NCBI GenBank assembly: GCA_964535215.1
Contig: CAZHST010000096.1
Location: forward strand, 1-6,677
Length of the DNA stretch: 6,677 bases
From: JACQHM01 sp964535215
GTDB lineage: Bacteria; Methylomirabilota; Methylomirabilia; Methylomirabilales; JACQHM01
Reading direction: 5' to 3'
Position 1 is the first letter of the stretch; every line of letters begins with the position of its first letter. Shown one piece after another: positions 1 to 6,093 of this stretch. Below the pieces are notes generated by a model, which did no database searches, was not told the DNA's origin, and saw only the letters and a program-made list of their open reading frames with translations. The position numbers were made by a program, and so were the translations under genes.

Positions 1-22
1 AATCCCTGAAAGGGGAGGGGGA

Positions 23-70
23 AAATCCCCCCTTTTGCCCCCCTTTGGCAAAGGGGGGATGGGGGGATTT
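23..70 (-). terminator. Nested G/C-run palindrome, probable terminator or REP-like element
   Basis: Two inverted repeats are nested here. The inner one has perfect 9-bp arms, CCCCCCTTT (38-46) and AAAGGGGGG (50-58), around the 3-base loop GGC. The outer one has 10-bp arms, AAATCCCCCC (23-32) and GGGGGGATTT (61-70), so one long hairpin with small internal bulges can form. Read on the minus strand it starts within the response-regulator stop codon (TAA at 69-71), where an intrinsic terminator for the kinase-regulator transcript would be expected. The downstream T-run is only ATTTT before more C, so it is not a textbook intrinsic terminator. A third possible stem, GGGGG/CCCCC at 17-21 and 27-31, could compete. 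Similar G/C-run palindromes recur between genes in some bacteria, so it may equally be a dispersed repeat; one window cannot show copy number. Confidence 0.6.
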
Positions 71-701
71 AGGGCTGGATCAGGCCCCGGCGGATGGCGT
101 AGCGGACGAGGCCGGCCGTCTCGTGGATGTCAAGCTTTGCCATGATCCTGGTCCGGTGGGCCTCGGCAGTCTTCACACTCACCCCGAGGAGCCGGGCGAT
201 CTCCTTGGTCGTCTTCCCCTCGGCGATGAGCTGCAGGACCTGCCGTTCCCGGGGCGTCAGGGGGTCGGGGGGGAGATCGGCCCTGGCGAGGTAGGCCTGG
301 ACGAGGGTCCGGGAGACGCCGGGGCTGACATAGATCCCCCCTTTGGAGACCTCCCGGATCGCCTGGACGAGATCGGCCTTCGCCTGGGTCTTCAGGACGT
401 AACCGCTGATTCCGGCCCGGAGGGCCTCCAACACGTACTGGTCCTCGGTGTGGACGGTGAGGAGGATCGTCCTGGTCTGGGGAAGACTTCGAAGGATCGT
501 TCGGGCGGCCTCGAGGCCGTTCAAAAGGGGCATGGCGAGGTCGAGGACGGCCACATCGGGGCGAAGCCGCTCGGCCCCCTGGATCGCCTCATGGCCATCC
601 CCGGCCTCTCCGACAACCTCGAACCCTTCCCGTTCCAGGAGGGCCCGCAAGCCTTCCCGGACGATCGCATGATCGTCGGCCAAGAGGATCCGAATCGGCA
701 T
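69..701 (-). CDS. NarL/LuxR-family response regulator
   Basis: A 210-residue DNA-binding response regulator, the usual size for the NarL/LiaR/DegU family. The N-terminal receiver domain (about 1-120) shows the acidic pair D9-D10, the phospho-acceptor D54 in VLDLAMP, T82 and the conserved K104. A linker leads to a C-terminal LuxR-type helix-turn-helix (about 146-208) with LTPRERQVLQLIAEG and the recognition region SVKTAEAHRTRIMAKL. Phosphorylation by the histidine kinase encoded just upstream should promote dimerisation and promoter binding; the target genes cannot be read from the sequence. The ATG lies 1 bp after the kinase stop (TAG-G-ATG) with only a weak GGAAG Shine-Dalgarno inside the kinase gene, so translation is probably coupled. 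The stop overlaps a G/C-run palindrome. No key residue is missing. The family call is secure; a specific gene name is not justified. Confidence 0.95.
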   Translation of the reverse strand: MPIRILLADDHAIVREGLRALLEREGFEVVGEAGDGHEAIQGAERLRPDVAVLDLAMPLLNGLEAARTILRSLPQTRTILLTVHTEDQYVLEALRAGISGYVLKTQAKADLVQAIREVSKGGIYVSPGVSRTLVQAYLARADLPPDPLTPRERQVLQLIAEGKTTKEIARLLGVSVKTAEAHRTRIMAKLDIHETAGLVRYAIRRGLIQP

Positions 702-702
702 C

Positions 703-1785
703 CTAAGCTTCCAGGGGGATCGTGATGGAAAGCGCCGTCCCCCGGCCGGAGGCCGAGGTGATCTCCAGGGACCCGCCTAAAGGGAACAGCCGCTCCTGGA
801 TCCCAATCAATCCCAGGCCCCGCTCCCCCCTCCGGGCCAGGACTGTCGGAACGTCAAAGCCGATCCCGTCATCCTGGATCATACAGTGGATCCTAGCGGC
901 CTCCCGCCGGAGCCGGACCGTGACCCGGGTCGCCCGGGCATGCCTCGTGACGTTCGTCAGGGCCTCCTGGACGATCCGGTAAAGGGCCGTTTCAATCAGG
1001 GGGGAAAGCCGCCCCGCCGTCGAGCCCTCCAGGGTGATGGAAAGCCCCGTCCTGGCCGAGACCCCCTGGATCAACCATTCCAGGGCCGGAACGAGCCCCA
1101 GGTCGTCCAGGATCGTGGGGCGGAGCTCGTGGGAGAGGTGCCGAAGCTCTTCCTCGATCCGATCGAGGAGGCCCCGAATCTCCGGGAGGCGCTCCCGGTG
1201 GGGAGGGGGGAGGTCCCGACCGATCTCCTCCAGCGTGAGATGGACGGAGGCCAGAAGCTGCCCCGCCGTGTCGTGGAGCTCCCGGGCAATCCGCCGGGCC
1301 TCCTCCTCCCTGGCCCGCATGATCCCTGCCGAGAGGGCCCGGAGCCGGTCCCGATGGGCGGAAAGCTCCTGGTAGAGGGTGGCATTTTCCAGAGCAAGGC
1401 CCACGACACCCCCAATGGCCCCGAAAAGCTCCAGCTCCTCCGGGGAAAAGGGCTCCTCCGTCCGGCGACCCAAGATGAGCACGCCCAGGGCCCGGCCCCG
1501 GGAGAGGAGAGGGATGCTGACCAGAAGGCGGAGGCCCTCCCCCTGAAGGAGGGAGCGGAGGGCCGGGCTCGGATGGGCGTTCACGGGAAGGGTGACAGGA
1601 GCCTGGGAGGCGATCGCCTCAGCGGTGATGGGGACCTGGCTTAAGGGGAGGCTCCTGACCTGCTCGGCGAAGGCCGGGGAGAGCCCTGCACAGGCCTTCA
1701 AGGTGATGGTGCCTGCCGCAGGATCCAGGAGGTAGAACCCGGTCGCCTCGGCCCGGAAGACCCGCCGAAGCTCGGCAAGGGTCAT
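703..1785 (-). CDS. GAF-domain sensor histidine kinase (HisKA_3 type), start displaced by an upstream amber codon
   Basis: A 360-residue NarL/LiaS-type histidine kinase, cytoplasmic because no membrane segment is visible. An N-terminal GAF domain (about 1-135, with GFYLLD, VSIPLLSRGRALGVLILG and LALENATLY) probably senses a small ligand or redox state. A short coiled linker follows, then a HisKA_3 dimerisation domain with the phospho-acceptor H171 in ARELHDTAGQLL. The HATPase_c domain has N278 in QEALTNVTRHA, DDGIGF (about 305-310) and RGLGLIGIQERL. I chose the ATG at 1785 because AGGAGGT sits 7 bases upstream; the in-frame GTG at 1794 overlaps that Shine-Dalgarno. Going further upstream, the same frame meets TAG at 1798-1800 and then 18 codons that look like the missing first GAF helix (see the 1798-1854 entry). 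The protein from 1785 therefore has a shortened GAF N-terminus. The stop is 1 bp from the response-regulator ATG, marking a cognate pair. The kinase call is secure; its start and full activity are less so. Confidence 0.92.
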   Translation of the reverse strand: MTLAELRRVFRAEATGFYLLDPAAGTITLKACAGLSPAFAEQVRSLPLSQVPITAEAIASQAPVTLPVNAHPSPALRSLLQGEGLRLLVSIPLLSRGRALGVLILGRRTEEPFSPEELELFGAIGGVVGLALENATLYQELSAHRDRLRALSAGIMRAREEEARRIARELHDTAGQLLASVHLTLEEIGRDLPPPHRERLPEIRGLLDRIEEELRHLSHELRPTILDDLGLVPALEWLIQGVSARTGLSITLEGSTAGRLSPLIETALYRIVQEALTNVTRHARATRVTVRLRREAARIHCMIQDDGIGFDVPTVLARRGERGLGLIGIQERLFPLGGSLEITSASGRGTALSITIPLEA

Positions 1786-1800
1786 CCGGACCACCTCCTA
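1786..1800 (-). promoter_or_regulatory. Shine-Dalgarno for the kinase ATG, overlapping the amber codon
   Basis: The minus strand reads TAGGAGGTGGTCCGG followed by ATG. AGGAGGT is a near-perfect Shine-Dalgarno 7 bases before the ATG at 1785. The TAG that ends the upstream 18-codon frame is the start of this same string. Ribosomes stopping at the TAG would halt on or next to this site, which favours re-initiation at 1785. This decides the start over the GTG at 1794. Confidence 0.7.
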
Positions 1801-1854
1801 CACGTCAAGGGAGCGGGCGATGGCGACGGCGATGGCCTGAAAAGCCTGGAGCAT
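1798..1854 (-). pseudogene. Detached first GAF helix of the histidine kinase, closed by in-frame TAG
   Basis: An 18-codon frame, MLQAFQAIAVAIARSLDV, ends in TAG (1798-1800) and is in the same reading frame as the kinase. If the TAG is ignored it continues EVVRMTLAELRRV and then FRAEATGFYLLD. This is the pattern of a normal GAF-kinase N-terminus, where a 'SLDL-E/Q-EVL' helix precedes the first strand; the TAG stands where Glu or Gln is usual, one base from GAG or CAG. AAGGA lies about 9 bases before the ATG at 1854, and an in-frame TAA at 1867-1869 closes the frame above it. With the TAG read through, the kinase would be about 383 residues. It could be a nonsense mutation, a small leader ORF coupled to the kinase, or a base-call error. 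TAG also ends hsp20's neighbour marC, uma2 and this kinase, which argues against general codon reassignment. Confidence 0.6.
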
Positions 1855-1914
1855 GGAGGGACGTCCTTATTATTCCGATGTCGCCCTGGCAAGGACCACG
1901 GTCTTCCCCGGCTT
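1855..1914 (-). other. Short intergenic region between lon and the kinase frame
   Basis: These 60 bp separate the lon stop from the ATG at 1854. There is no clear hairpin terminator after lon, so read-through into the kinase-regulator pair is plausible. AATAAT (1869-1874) resembles a -10 box, but I see no -35 box at the proper distance; TTGCCA lies only 12 bases upstream of it. The region also holds the AAGGA that could serve the 1854 start. I infer either co-transcription with lon or a weak local promoter. Confidence 0.35.
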
Positions 1915-4248
1915 TCATGGGGCGTGAAGGGCAATGGGTAACACCTCGTCCATGTGCCCCACAAAGTGGAACTGAAGGGTCTCCCTGACCGACACCGGGA
2001 CCTCCCGCAGATCAGGCTCGTTGTCCTTGGGCAAAATCACCGTGGGGACGCCCACCCGCTGAGCGGCCAACACCTTCTCCCTGACTCCGCCGATGGGCAA
2101 CACTCGCCCCCGCAGGGTGATCTCACCGGTCATGGCCACTGTCTTGTGGACTGGACGGCGGGTCAAGGCCGAGATCAGGGCCGTCGCGATGGTGATCCCT
2201 GCCGAAGGGCCATCCTTGGGAACCGCTCCGGCCGGGACATGGACATGGAAGTCGTACTGACGGTAAAAGTCCTCGGGCAGCTTCAGCCCTGCCACCCGTG
2301 ACCGGGTGTAGGTCAGGGCGGCGCGGGCCGACTCCTGCATCACCTCGCCCAGATGGCCGGTCAGGATCAGATCCCCCTTGCCCGGTATAACGGCGGCCTC
2401 GATGAAAAGCACATCGCCGCCAGAGGGGGTCCAGGCCAGGCCCGTCGCCACGCCGATGTCATCCTTGTCGAGCAGGACCTCCTCATGGAAACGGGGAGGC
2501 TCCAACAGGCCGTCGAGGTCCCCGGCATCCACCGTGAAGGGGCCGGCCTCCCCCCGGGCCACCCGACGGGCCACCTTCCGGCAGATGGCCCCGATCCACC
2601 GTTCCAGATTGCGGAGACCAGCCTCACGGGTATAGCCCCGGATCAACCTCCGGATCGCCCTCTCCGTCAGGGTAAGCTGTCCGGCCAGGAGGCCATGCTC
2701 CACCATCTGACGGGGAACCAGATACCGTTCGACGATGGAAAGCTTTTCCTCCTCGGTGTAACCGGCCAGCTCGAGCACCTCCATCCGGTCCAGAAGGGGG
2801 GGTGGGATGGTATCGGTCCGATTGGCCGTGCAGATAAACATCACCCGGCTTAAGTCAAAAGGGACATCCAGGTAGTGGTCTGAAAAGGCATGGTTCTGCT
2901 CAGGATCCAGGACCTCGAGCAGGGCCGCCGCCGGATCCCCTTGAAAGCCCGCGGCCAGCTTGTCCACCTCGTCCAGCATAAACACCGGGTTGTTGACGCC
3001 AGCCCGTCTGAGCCCCTGAATGATCCGTCCCGGCAGGGCGCCAATGTAGGTCCGACGATGGCCCCGGATCTCGGCCTCATCCCGGACCCCCCCCAGGGAG
3101 ATTCGGATGAACTCCCGGTTCAGGGCCCGGGCAATGCTCTGGCCCAGACTGGTCTTGCCCACCCCCGGCGGTCCGACGAAACAGAGGATAGGCCCTTTGG
3201 CCTCGGGCTTCAGCCGGCGTACGGCCAGGTACTCCAGGATGCGTTCCTTGATCCGGTCCAGGTTGTAATGATCCTCGTCGAGGATCTGGTTGGCCCGTTC
3301 CAGGTCCAGCAGGTCAACGGTCCCCCTCTTCCAGGGGAGGTTCAGGATCCAGTCCAGGTAAGTCCTGGCCACGACGGCCTCGGCCGAACTTGGGGGCATG
3401 CGGGCCAGTCGGTCCAGCTCCCGCTCGGCCTCCCGGCCAACCTCCCCAGGCAGATCGGCCTCCTGGAGCCTCCGCCTGAGCTCCTGAAGCTCGGCCGCCT
3501 GCTCGTCGGTCTCGCCCAGCTCCTTCCGGATGGCTTCAAGCTGCTGCCTCAGATAGTATTCCCGTTGGGCCTTGCTGATCTCCTGCTGGGCCTTCCGCCC
3601 GATCTCCAGAAGCGCCTTTTCCCGTTGGAGGAGCTCGGTCACCCGGCGGAGTCTGGTGACCACGTCCAGGGTATCAAGAATGGCCTGGCGATCCTCCAGC
3701 CGGAGGTTGAGGTTGGCCGCCACAAAGTCCGCCAGAATGCCTGGCTCAGGGAGACTGGCCGCGGCCAGGGCCAGCTCACCGGGGAGGTAGGGGGCAAGCT
3801 GGACCACCTCTTGGAACAAGCTCAGGATGCCCCGGACCAACCCTTCAACCTCAACGGTTCGCTCGACCCTATCGGAGGCCACCTGGACCCGGGCAAAGGG
3901 GTAGGGATCAGGATGAATGAGCTGGAGGATCTGAATCCGGGCTAGACCCTGGAGCAGGAGCTGAACAGCACCGGTAGGGAGGCGGGTCAGCTTGAGGATC
4001 TGCACGGCGGTCCCCGTCGGGGCCAGATCGTGAAGGTCGAAGGGCTGCTGGGGCGTCTTCCACCAGAACAGGCCCATGACCTTCTTGCCGAGGGCCGCAT
4101 CATTCACAAGGCGGATCCAGGAGTCACCAGACACCACCCACGGAAAGACCATAAACGGGAACACGACCGCCCCATCCAGGGGGAGGATGGGCATGAGGTC
4201 AGGGACCGCCTGGGGCTGGACACCCTCCGTTGCGATCACCTCGCTCAT
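1915..4248 (-). CDS. lon: ATP-dependent protease Lon (LonA)
   Basis: A 777-residue LonA protease, close to the 784 of E. coli. It is a cytoplasmic hexamer that unfolds damaged and regulatory proteins with ATP and degrades them. The N-terminal substrate-binding domain runs to about 200 (LPLDGAVVFPFMVFPW), then a long helical region (about 200-300) with QREYYLRQQLEAIRKELGE. The AAA+ module has Walker A GPPGVGKT (359-366), Walker B VFMLDEVDK (422-430), a TANR sensor (about 474-477) and LLDRME (arginine about 488). The C-terminal protease domain carries the catalytic S682 in PKDGPSAG and K725 in GGVREKVLAA, the Ser-Lys dyad. All catalytic motifs are intact. The ATG at 4248 has AGAGGAGG 4 bases upstream. 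The gene begins 12 bp after hsp20 stops, so the two are probably co-transcribed and perhaps translationally coupled. No heat-shock promoter or HrcA/CIRCE element is visible in that gap. Confidence 0.98.
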   Translation of the reverse strand: MSEVIATEGVQPQAVPDLMPILPLDGAVVFPFMVFPWVVSGDSWIRLVNDAALGKKVMGLFWWKTPQQPFDLHDLAPTGTAVQILKLTRLPTGAVQLLLQGLARIQILQLIHPDPYPFARVQVASDRVERTVEVEGLVRGILSLFQEVVQLAPYLPGELALAAASLPEPGILADFVAANLNLRLEDRQAILDTLDVVTRLRRVTELLQREKALLEIGRKAQQEISKAQREYYLRQQLEAIRKELGETDEQAAELQELRRRLQEADLPGEVGREAERELDRLARMPPSSAEAVVARTYLDWILNLPWKRGTVDLLDLERANQILDEDHYNLDRIKERILEYLAVRRLKPEAKGPILCFVGPPGVGKTSLGQSIARALNREFIRISLGGVRDEAEIRGHRRTYIGALPGRIIQGLRRAGVNNPVFMLDEVDKLAAGFQGDPAAALLEVLDPEQNHAFSDHYLDVPFDLSRVMFICTANRTDTIPPPLLDRMEVLELAGYTEEEKLSIVERYLVPRQMVEHGLLAGQLTLTERAIRRLIRGYTREAGLRNLERWIGAICRKVARRVARGEAGPFTVDAGDLDGLLEPPRFHEEVLLDKDDIGVATGLAWTPSGGDVLFIEAAVIPGKGDLILTGHLGEVMQESARAALTYTRSRVAGLKLPEDFYRQYDFHVHVPAGAVPKDGPSAGITIATALISALTRRPVHKTVAMTGEITLRGRVLPIGGVREKVLAAQRVGVPTVILPKDNEPDLREVPVSVRETLQFHFVGHMDEVLPIALHAP

Positions 4249-4260
4249 AGAACCTCCTCT

Positions 4261-4707
4261 TTAGGCCAAACGGATGGTGATCTTTTCTGGAGAGACTGTA
4301 GCGGCCTTCGGAAGGCGGATCTCCAGCCAGCCGTTGCGGCAGGTCGCCTTGGCCTCCTCAGGGGTCACACCGAGAGGGAGGGAGACCTCGAAGGCGAAAG
4401 GGCCGGTCGGGATCTCCAGGCGATGAACAGCAAGACACCCGGCCGGGATCGGATCGGGACGCCTTCCGACGACGATCAAGCGTCCCGCCTCGTACTGGAC
4501 CGAGACGTCGTCAGGGCCGATCCCCGCCAGCTCGGTCAGGACGATCACCGCCTCCTGGGTCTCGAAGACATTGACCGGAGGGCGCCACACCTCCGGACCA
4601 AACGTCAGGGACTGGGGACGGGCAGAAAGGATATGGTTCATGAACTGCTCCATCTCCTTCGCCCACTGCCCCATCTGACGGAAGATCCCTTCCCACTCCC
4701 GTTCCAT
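4261..4707 (-). CDS. Small heat-shock protein, Hsp20/alpha-crystallin family
   Basis: A 148-residue small heat-shock protein, an ATP-independent holdase that binds unfolding proteins and keeps them refoldable or degradable. An amphipathic N-terminal arm (1-38) leads into an alpha-crystallin domain (about 40-134) starting WRPPVNVFETQEAVIVLTELAGI, with HRLEIPTGPFAFEVSLPLGV and the signature ATCRNGWLEIRLPK. The usual residue after NG is Val or Ile; here it is Trp (127). The C-terminal tail ends with I-T-I (143-145), the I-x-I motif that docks into the neighbouring crystallin domain for oligomer assembly. AGGAGG lies 6 bases before the ATG. It sits 27 bp after marC and 12 bp before lon, which suggests one transcript and a shared quality-control role: holding by Hsp20, degradation by Lon. 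Family is certain; a named gene (ibp/hsp) is not justified. Confidence 0.95.
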   Translation of the reverse strand: MEREWEGIFRQMGQWAKEMEQFMNHILSARPQSLTFGPEVWRPPVNVFETQEAVIVLTELAGIGPDDVSVQYEAGRLIVVGRRPDPIPAGCLAVHRLEIPTGPFAFEVSLPLGVTPEEAKATCRNGWLEIRLPKAATVSPEKITIRLA

Positions 4708-4734
4708 AGGACGCCTCCTAAAGAAACCGGTCGG

Positions 4735-5313
4735 CTATTGGCCCAGGAACCCCGCAACGCCCCGACGGATGAGACTCACCCCGAACGCGGCCAAGAGGAG
4801 ACTGGCGACCTTGGCGATAGCATGGGAGCCAGCCTCGCCCAGGAAGCGCTCGAGCCGGTTCGCGTGGCGGAGGGCGAGGAACACCAGGACCATATTGGCC
4901 GCAAAGGCACCGAGCGTCATCCCATACCCGTAATTCTGGGCGAGAAGGACCAGGGTGGTCAAGACCGCGGGGCCCACGATCAGAGGGGTTCCCAGCGGAA
5001 CCACTCCCAACGTCGGGACCGGCCTCCTAAGGGGTTTGCCAGGATGGAGCAGGTCGTGGATCGAAAACACCAGGAGCAAGGTTCCCCCCGCTACCTGGAA
5101 ATCCCCGAGGCTAACCCCCAGGACCCGGAACAAAGGCCTGCCGATCAACAGGAACCCCACCCCGATGGCGACCGCCGTGAGCGTTGACTGCCAGGGAAGC
5201 CTCGCCTGCACCTCGGCCGGCAGACCCGCCGTCAGGCTCAGGTACAGGGGGAGAACCCCTACCACGTCCACCGTGATGAAGATGGCGACAAAGGCCAGCA
5301 GGACCTCCTCCAT
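4735..5313 (-). CDS. MarC-family integral membrane protein
   Basis: A 192-residue MarC/YchE/YhgN-family inner-membrane protein of unknown transport activity; the old link to multiple antibiotic resistance was not upheld for E. coli MarC. Six hydrophobic segments are visible at about 4-26, 43-65, 70-90, 105-127, 134-150 and 163-185. Family features include D16-G19-P22 in the first segment, AGGTLLLVFSIHDLL, and VVPLGTPLIVGPAVLTT in the fourth. I chose the ATG at 5313 (MEEVLLAFVAIF), where the first membrane helix begins as in relatives; AGACAGG gives a modest Shine-Dalgarno. The open frame continues upstream to a GTG at 5451 and beyond, but those 46 extra codons are mostly a duplicated piece of comM read in frame plus a charged stretch (LWREGEARDRR), not MarC sequence. 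A gene-finder may well choose that longer start. It precedes hsp20 by 27 bp. Confidence 0.92.
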   Translation of the reverse strand: MEEVLLAFVAIFITVDVVGVLPLYLSLTAGLPAEVQARLPWQSTLTAVAIGVGFLLIGRPLFRVLGVSLGDFQVAGGTLLLVFSIHDLLHPGKPLRRPVPTLGVVPLGTPLIVGPAVLTTLVLLAQNYGYGMTLGAFAANMVLVFLALRHANRLERFLGEAGSHAIAKVASLLLAAFGVSLIRRGVAGFLGQ

Positions 5314-5532
5314 ACGCCTGTCTCTTGCCTCCCCTTCCCTCCATAATCGCTCCTGCTGGATCCCCCGCCCCTGCTTCACCCGCTCCCGGATGACGGCCGA
5401 GGGTTCCCCCGAGGCCTCGCCGGAGAGCTCCCGGTACTGAAGCGGCGGCACCTCGATGTGGAGATCAATCCGGTCAGCTCCAGATCACTCTCGGAGGGCC
5501 TAAAGCATCCTGGGCGACATTCGATACCTGTC
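5314..5532 (-). other. Gap between uma2 and marC, mostly occupied by a comM fragment
   Basis: Of these 219 bp, 125 (5348-5472) are an exact copy of an internal comM segment. The remaining 34 bp next to marC are purine-rich (GGAGGGAAGGGGAGG) and the 60 bp next to uma2 match nothing I recognise. A promoter for marC-hsp20-lon should lie here or further upstream, but I see no convincing -35/-10 pair, no sigma-32-like site and no CIRCE repeat. No strong terminator follows uma2, so read-through from the uma2 promoter remains possible. Confidence 0.5.
5348..5472 (-). pseudogene. Duplicated internal fragment of comM (copy 1 of a 125-bp direct repeat)
   Basis: These 125 bp are identical, base for base, to 6451-6575 inside comM. 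On the minus strand they encode residues equivalent to RIDLHIEVPPLQYRELSG and on to GRGIQQE, part of the AAA+/C-terminal junction of ComM. The match ends abruptly on both sides: one mismatch then three matches to 5475, unrelated beyond; and at 5347 the comM side continues differently. It cannot encode a working protein, but its comM frame is open and runs straight into marC. Perfect identity with no synonymous changes implies a recent copying event, gene conversion, or an assembly artefact. Confidence 0.85.
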
Positions 5533-6087
5533 CTACTCGGCAAACACGTCGCTAACAGACAGGGCCAAATCGGAGAAAAGCTGGGAGCGGAGGGTGTCGC
5601 CCTGACGGTAGATGCCCAGAACCTCATAGCCACCCGGCTCGAGCCGACGGACCTCAATGGTTTCCGCCTCCGGGTCCACGAGCCAGTATTCCCGCACCCC
5701 GTATTGGGCGTACCAGGTAGCCTTCTCCGTGCGGTCGAACGTGGCCCCGCCGGGCGAGAAGATCTCCACAACCAGGTCCGGAGGGCCGAAGATCCGCTCA
5801 CCAAGGAGATGAGCCCGCTCGTGGCTGACGAAGAGGAGATCGGGTTGGAGGACGAGGGGGCGGTCCCGGTCCAGGACGACGTCAATCGGGGCATAATAGA
5901 CCCAACCGAGATTCCGCTCGCGGACATAGGTGCGAAGCAGGGCGTAGAGATTCCCGGAGACCATCTGGTGCTTCCGATTCGGCGCGGGTGGCATCCGAAG
6001 CTCCCCGTTGATCAGCTCATGGGGCTGGACGGTCTCGGGCAGGGCGCAGAACTCTGCATAGGTTAGCTTGATGGGTGTGAGGCTCAT
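5533..6087 (-). CDS. Uma2-family (DUF820) PD-(D/E)XK nuclease-like protein
   Basis: A 184-residue Uma2 family protein with the PD-(D/E)XK endonuclease fold; the biological role of the family is largely unknown, although it is often multi-copy in cyanobacteria, Chloroflexi and Deinococcus-Thermus. Visible motifs in order: ELINGELRMPPAP (about 24-36), PDLLFVSHE with D83, PPDLVVEIFSPG with E108, then FDRTEKATWYAQYGVREYWLVDPE with K122 and the family hallmark GVREYWLVDPE. D83, E108 and K122 are the likely metal-binding and catalytic set. I chose the ATG at 6087 (MSLTPIKLTYAEF) because family members start there and because a near-consensus promoter ends 6 bases upstream. The GTG at 6138 would lie upstream of that promoter. 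No Shine-Dalgarno precedes the ATG, which suits a leaderless transcript. It stands alone, with no partner gene suggesting a defence or toxin-antitoxin role. Confidence 0.9.
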   Translation of the reverse strand: MSLTPIKLTYAEFCALPETVQPHELINGELRMPPAPNRKHQMVSGNLYALLRTYVRERNLGWVYYAPIDVVLDRDRPLVLQPDLLFVSHERAHLLGERIFGPPDLVVEIFSPGGATFDRTEKATWYAQYGVREYWLVDPEAETIEVRRLEPGGYEVLGIYRQGDTLRSQLFSDLALSVSDVFAE

Positions 6088-6093
6088 AGGGAA

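Noticed and set aside
1798..1800. Genome-wide TAG reassignment (for example pyrrolysine)
   Set aside because: TAG ends the kinase, marC and uma2 at family-typical C-termini, so it acts as a normal stop here.
1869..1874. AATAAT as a -10 box for the kinase
   Set aside because: No -35 hexamer at 16-18 bp; TTGCCA is only 12 bases away. Kept only as a weak remark.
1782..1964. Minus-strand 60-codon frame between lon and the kinase
   Set aside because: Overlaps the lon 3' end in another frame, has no recognisable motif; the meaningful frame in this region is the GAF helix at 1798-1854.
4030..5187. Long plus-strand open frame of 385 codons, and others such as 2890-3945 and 886-1644
   Set aside because: They lie opposite lon, hsp20, marC and the kinase, are rich in Arg, Gly, Pro, Asp and Gln without any family motif, and are typical antisense shadows of GC-rich genes.
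5376..5927. Minus-strand 183-codon frame overlapping uma2
   Set aside because: Out-of-frame shadow with low-complexity Ser/Arg/Pro composition; the overlapping Uma2 frame has full family motifs.
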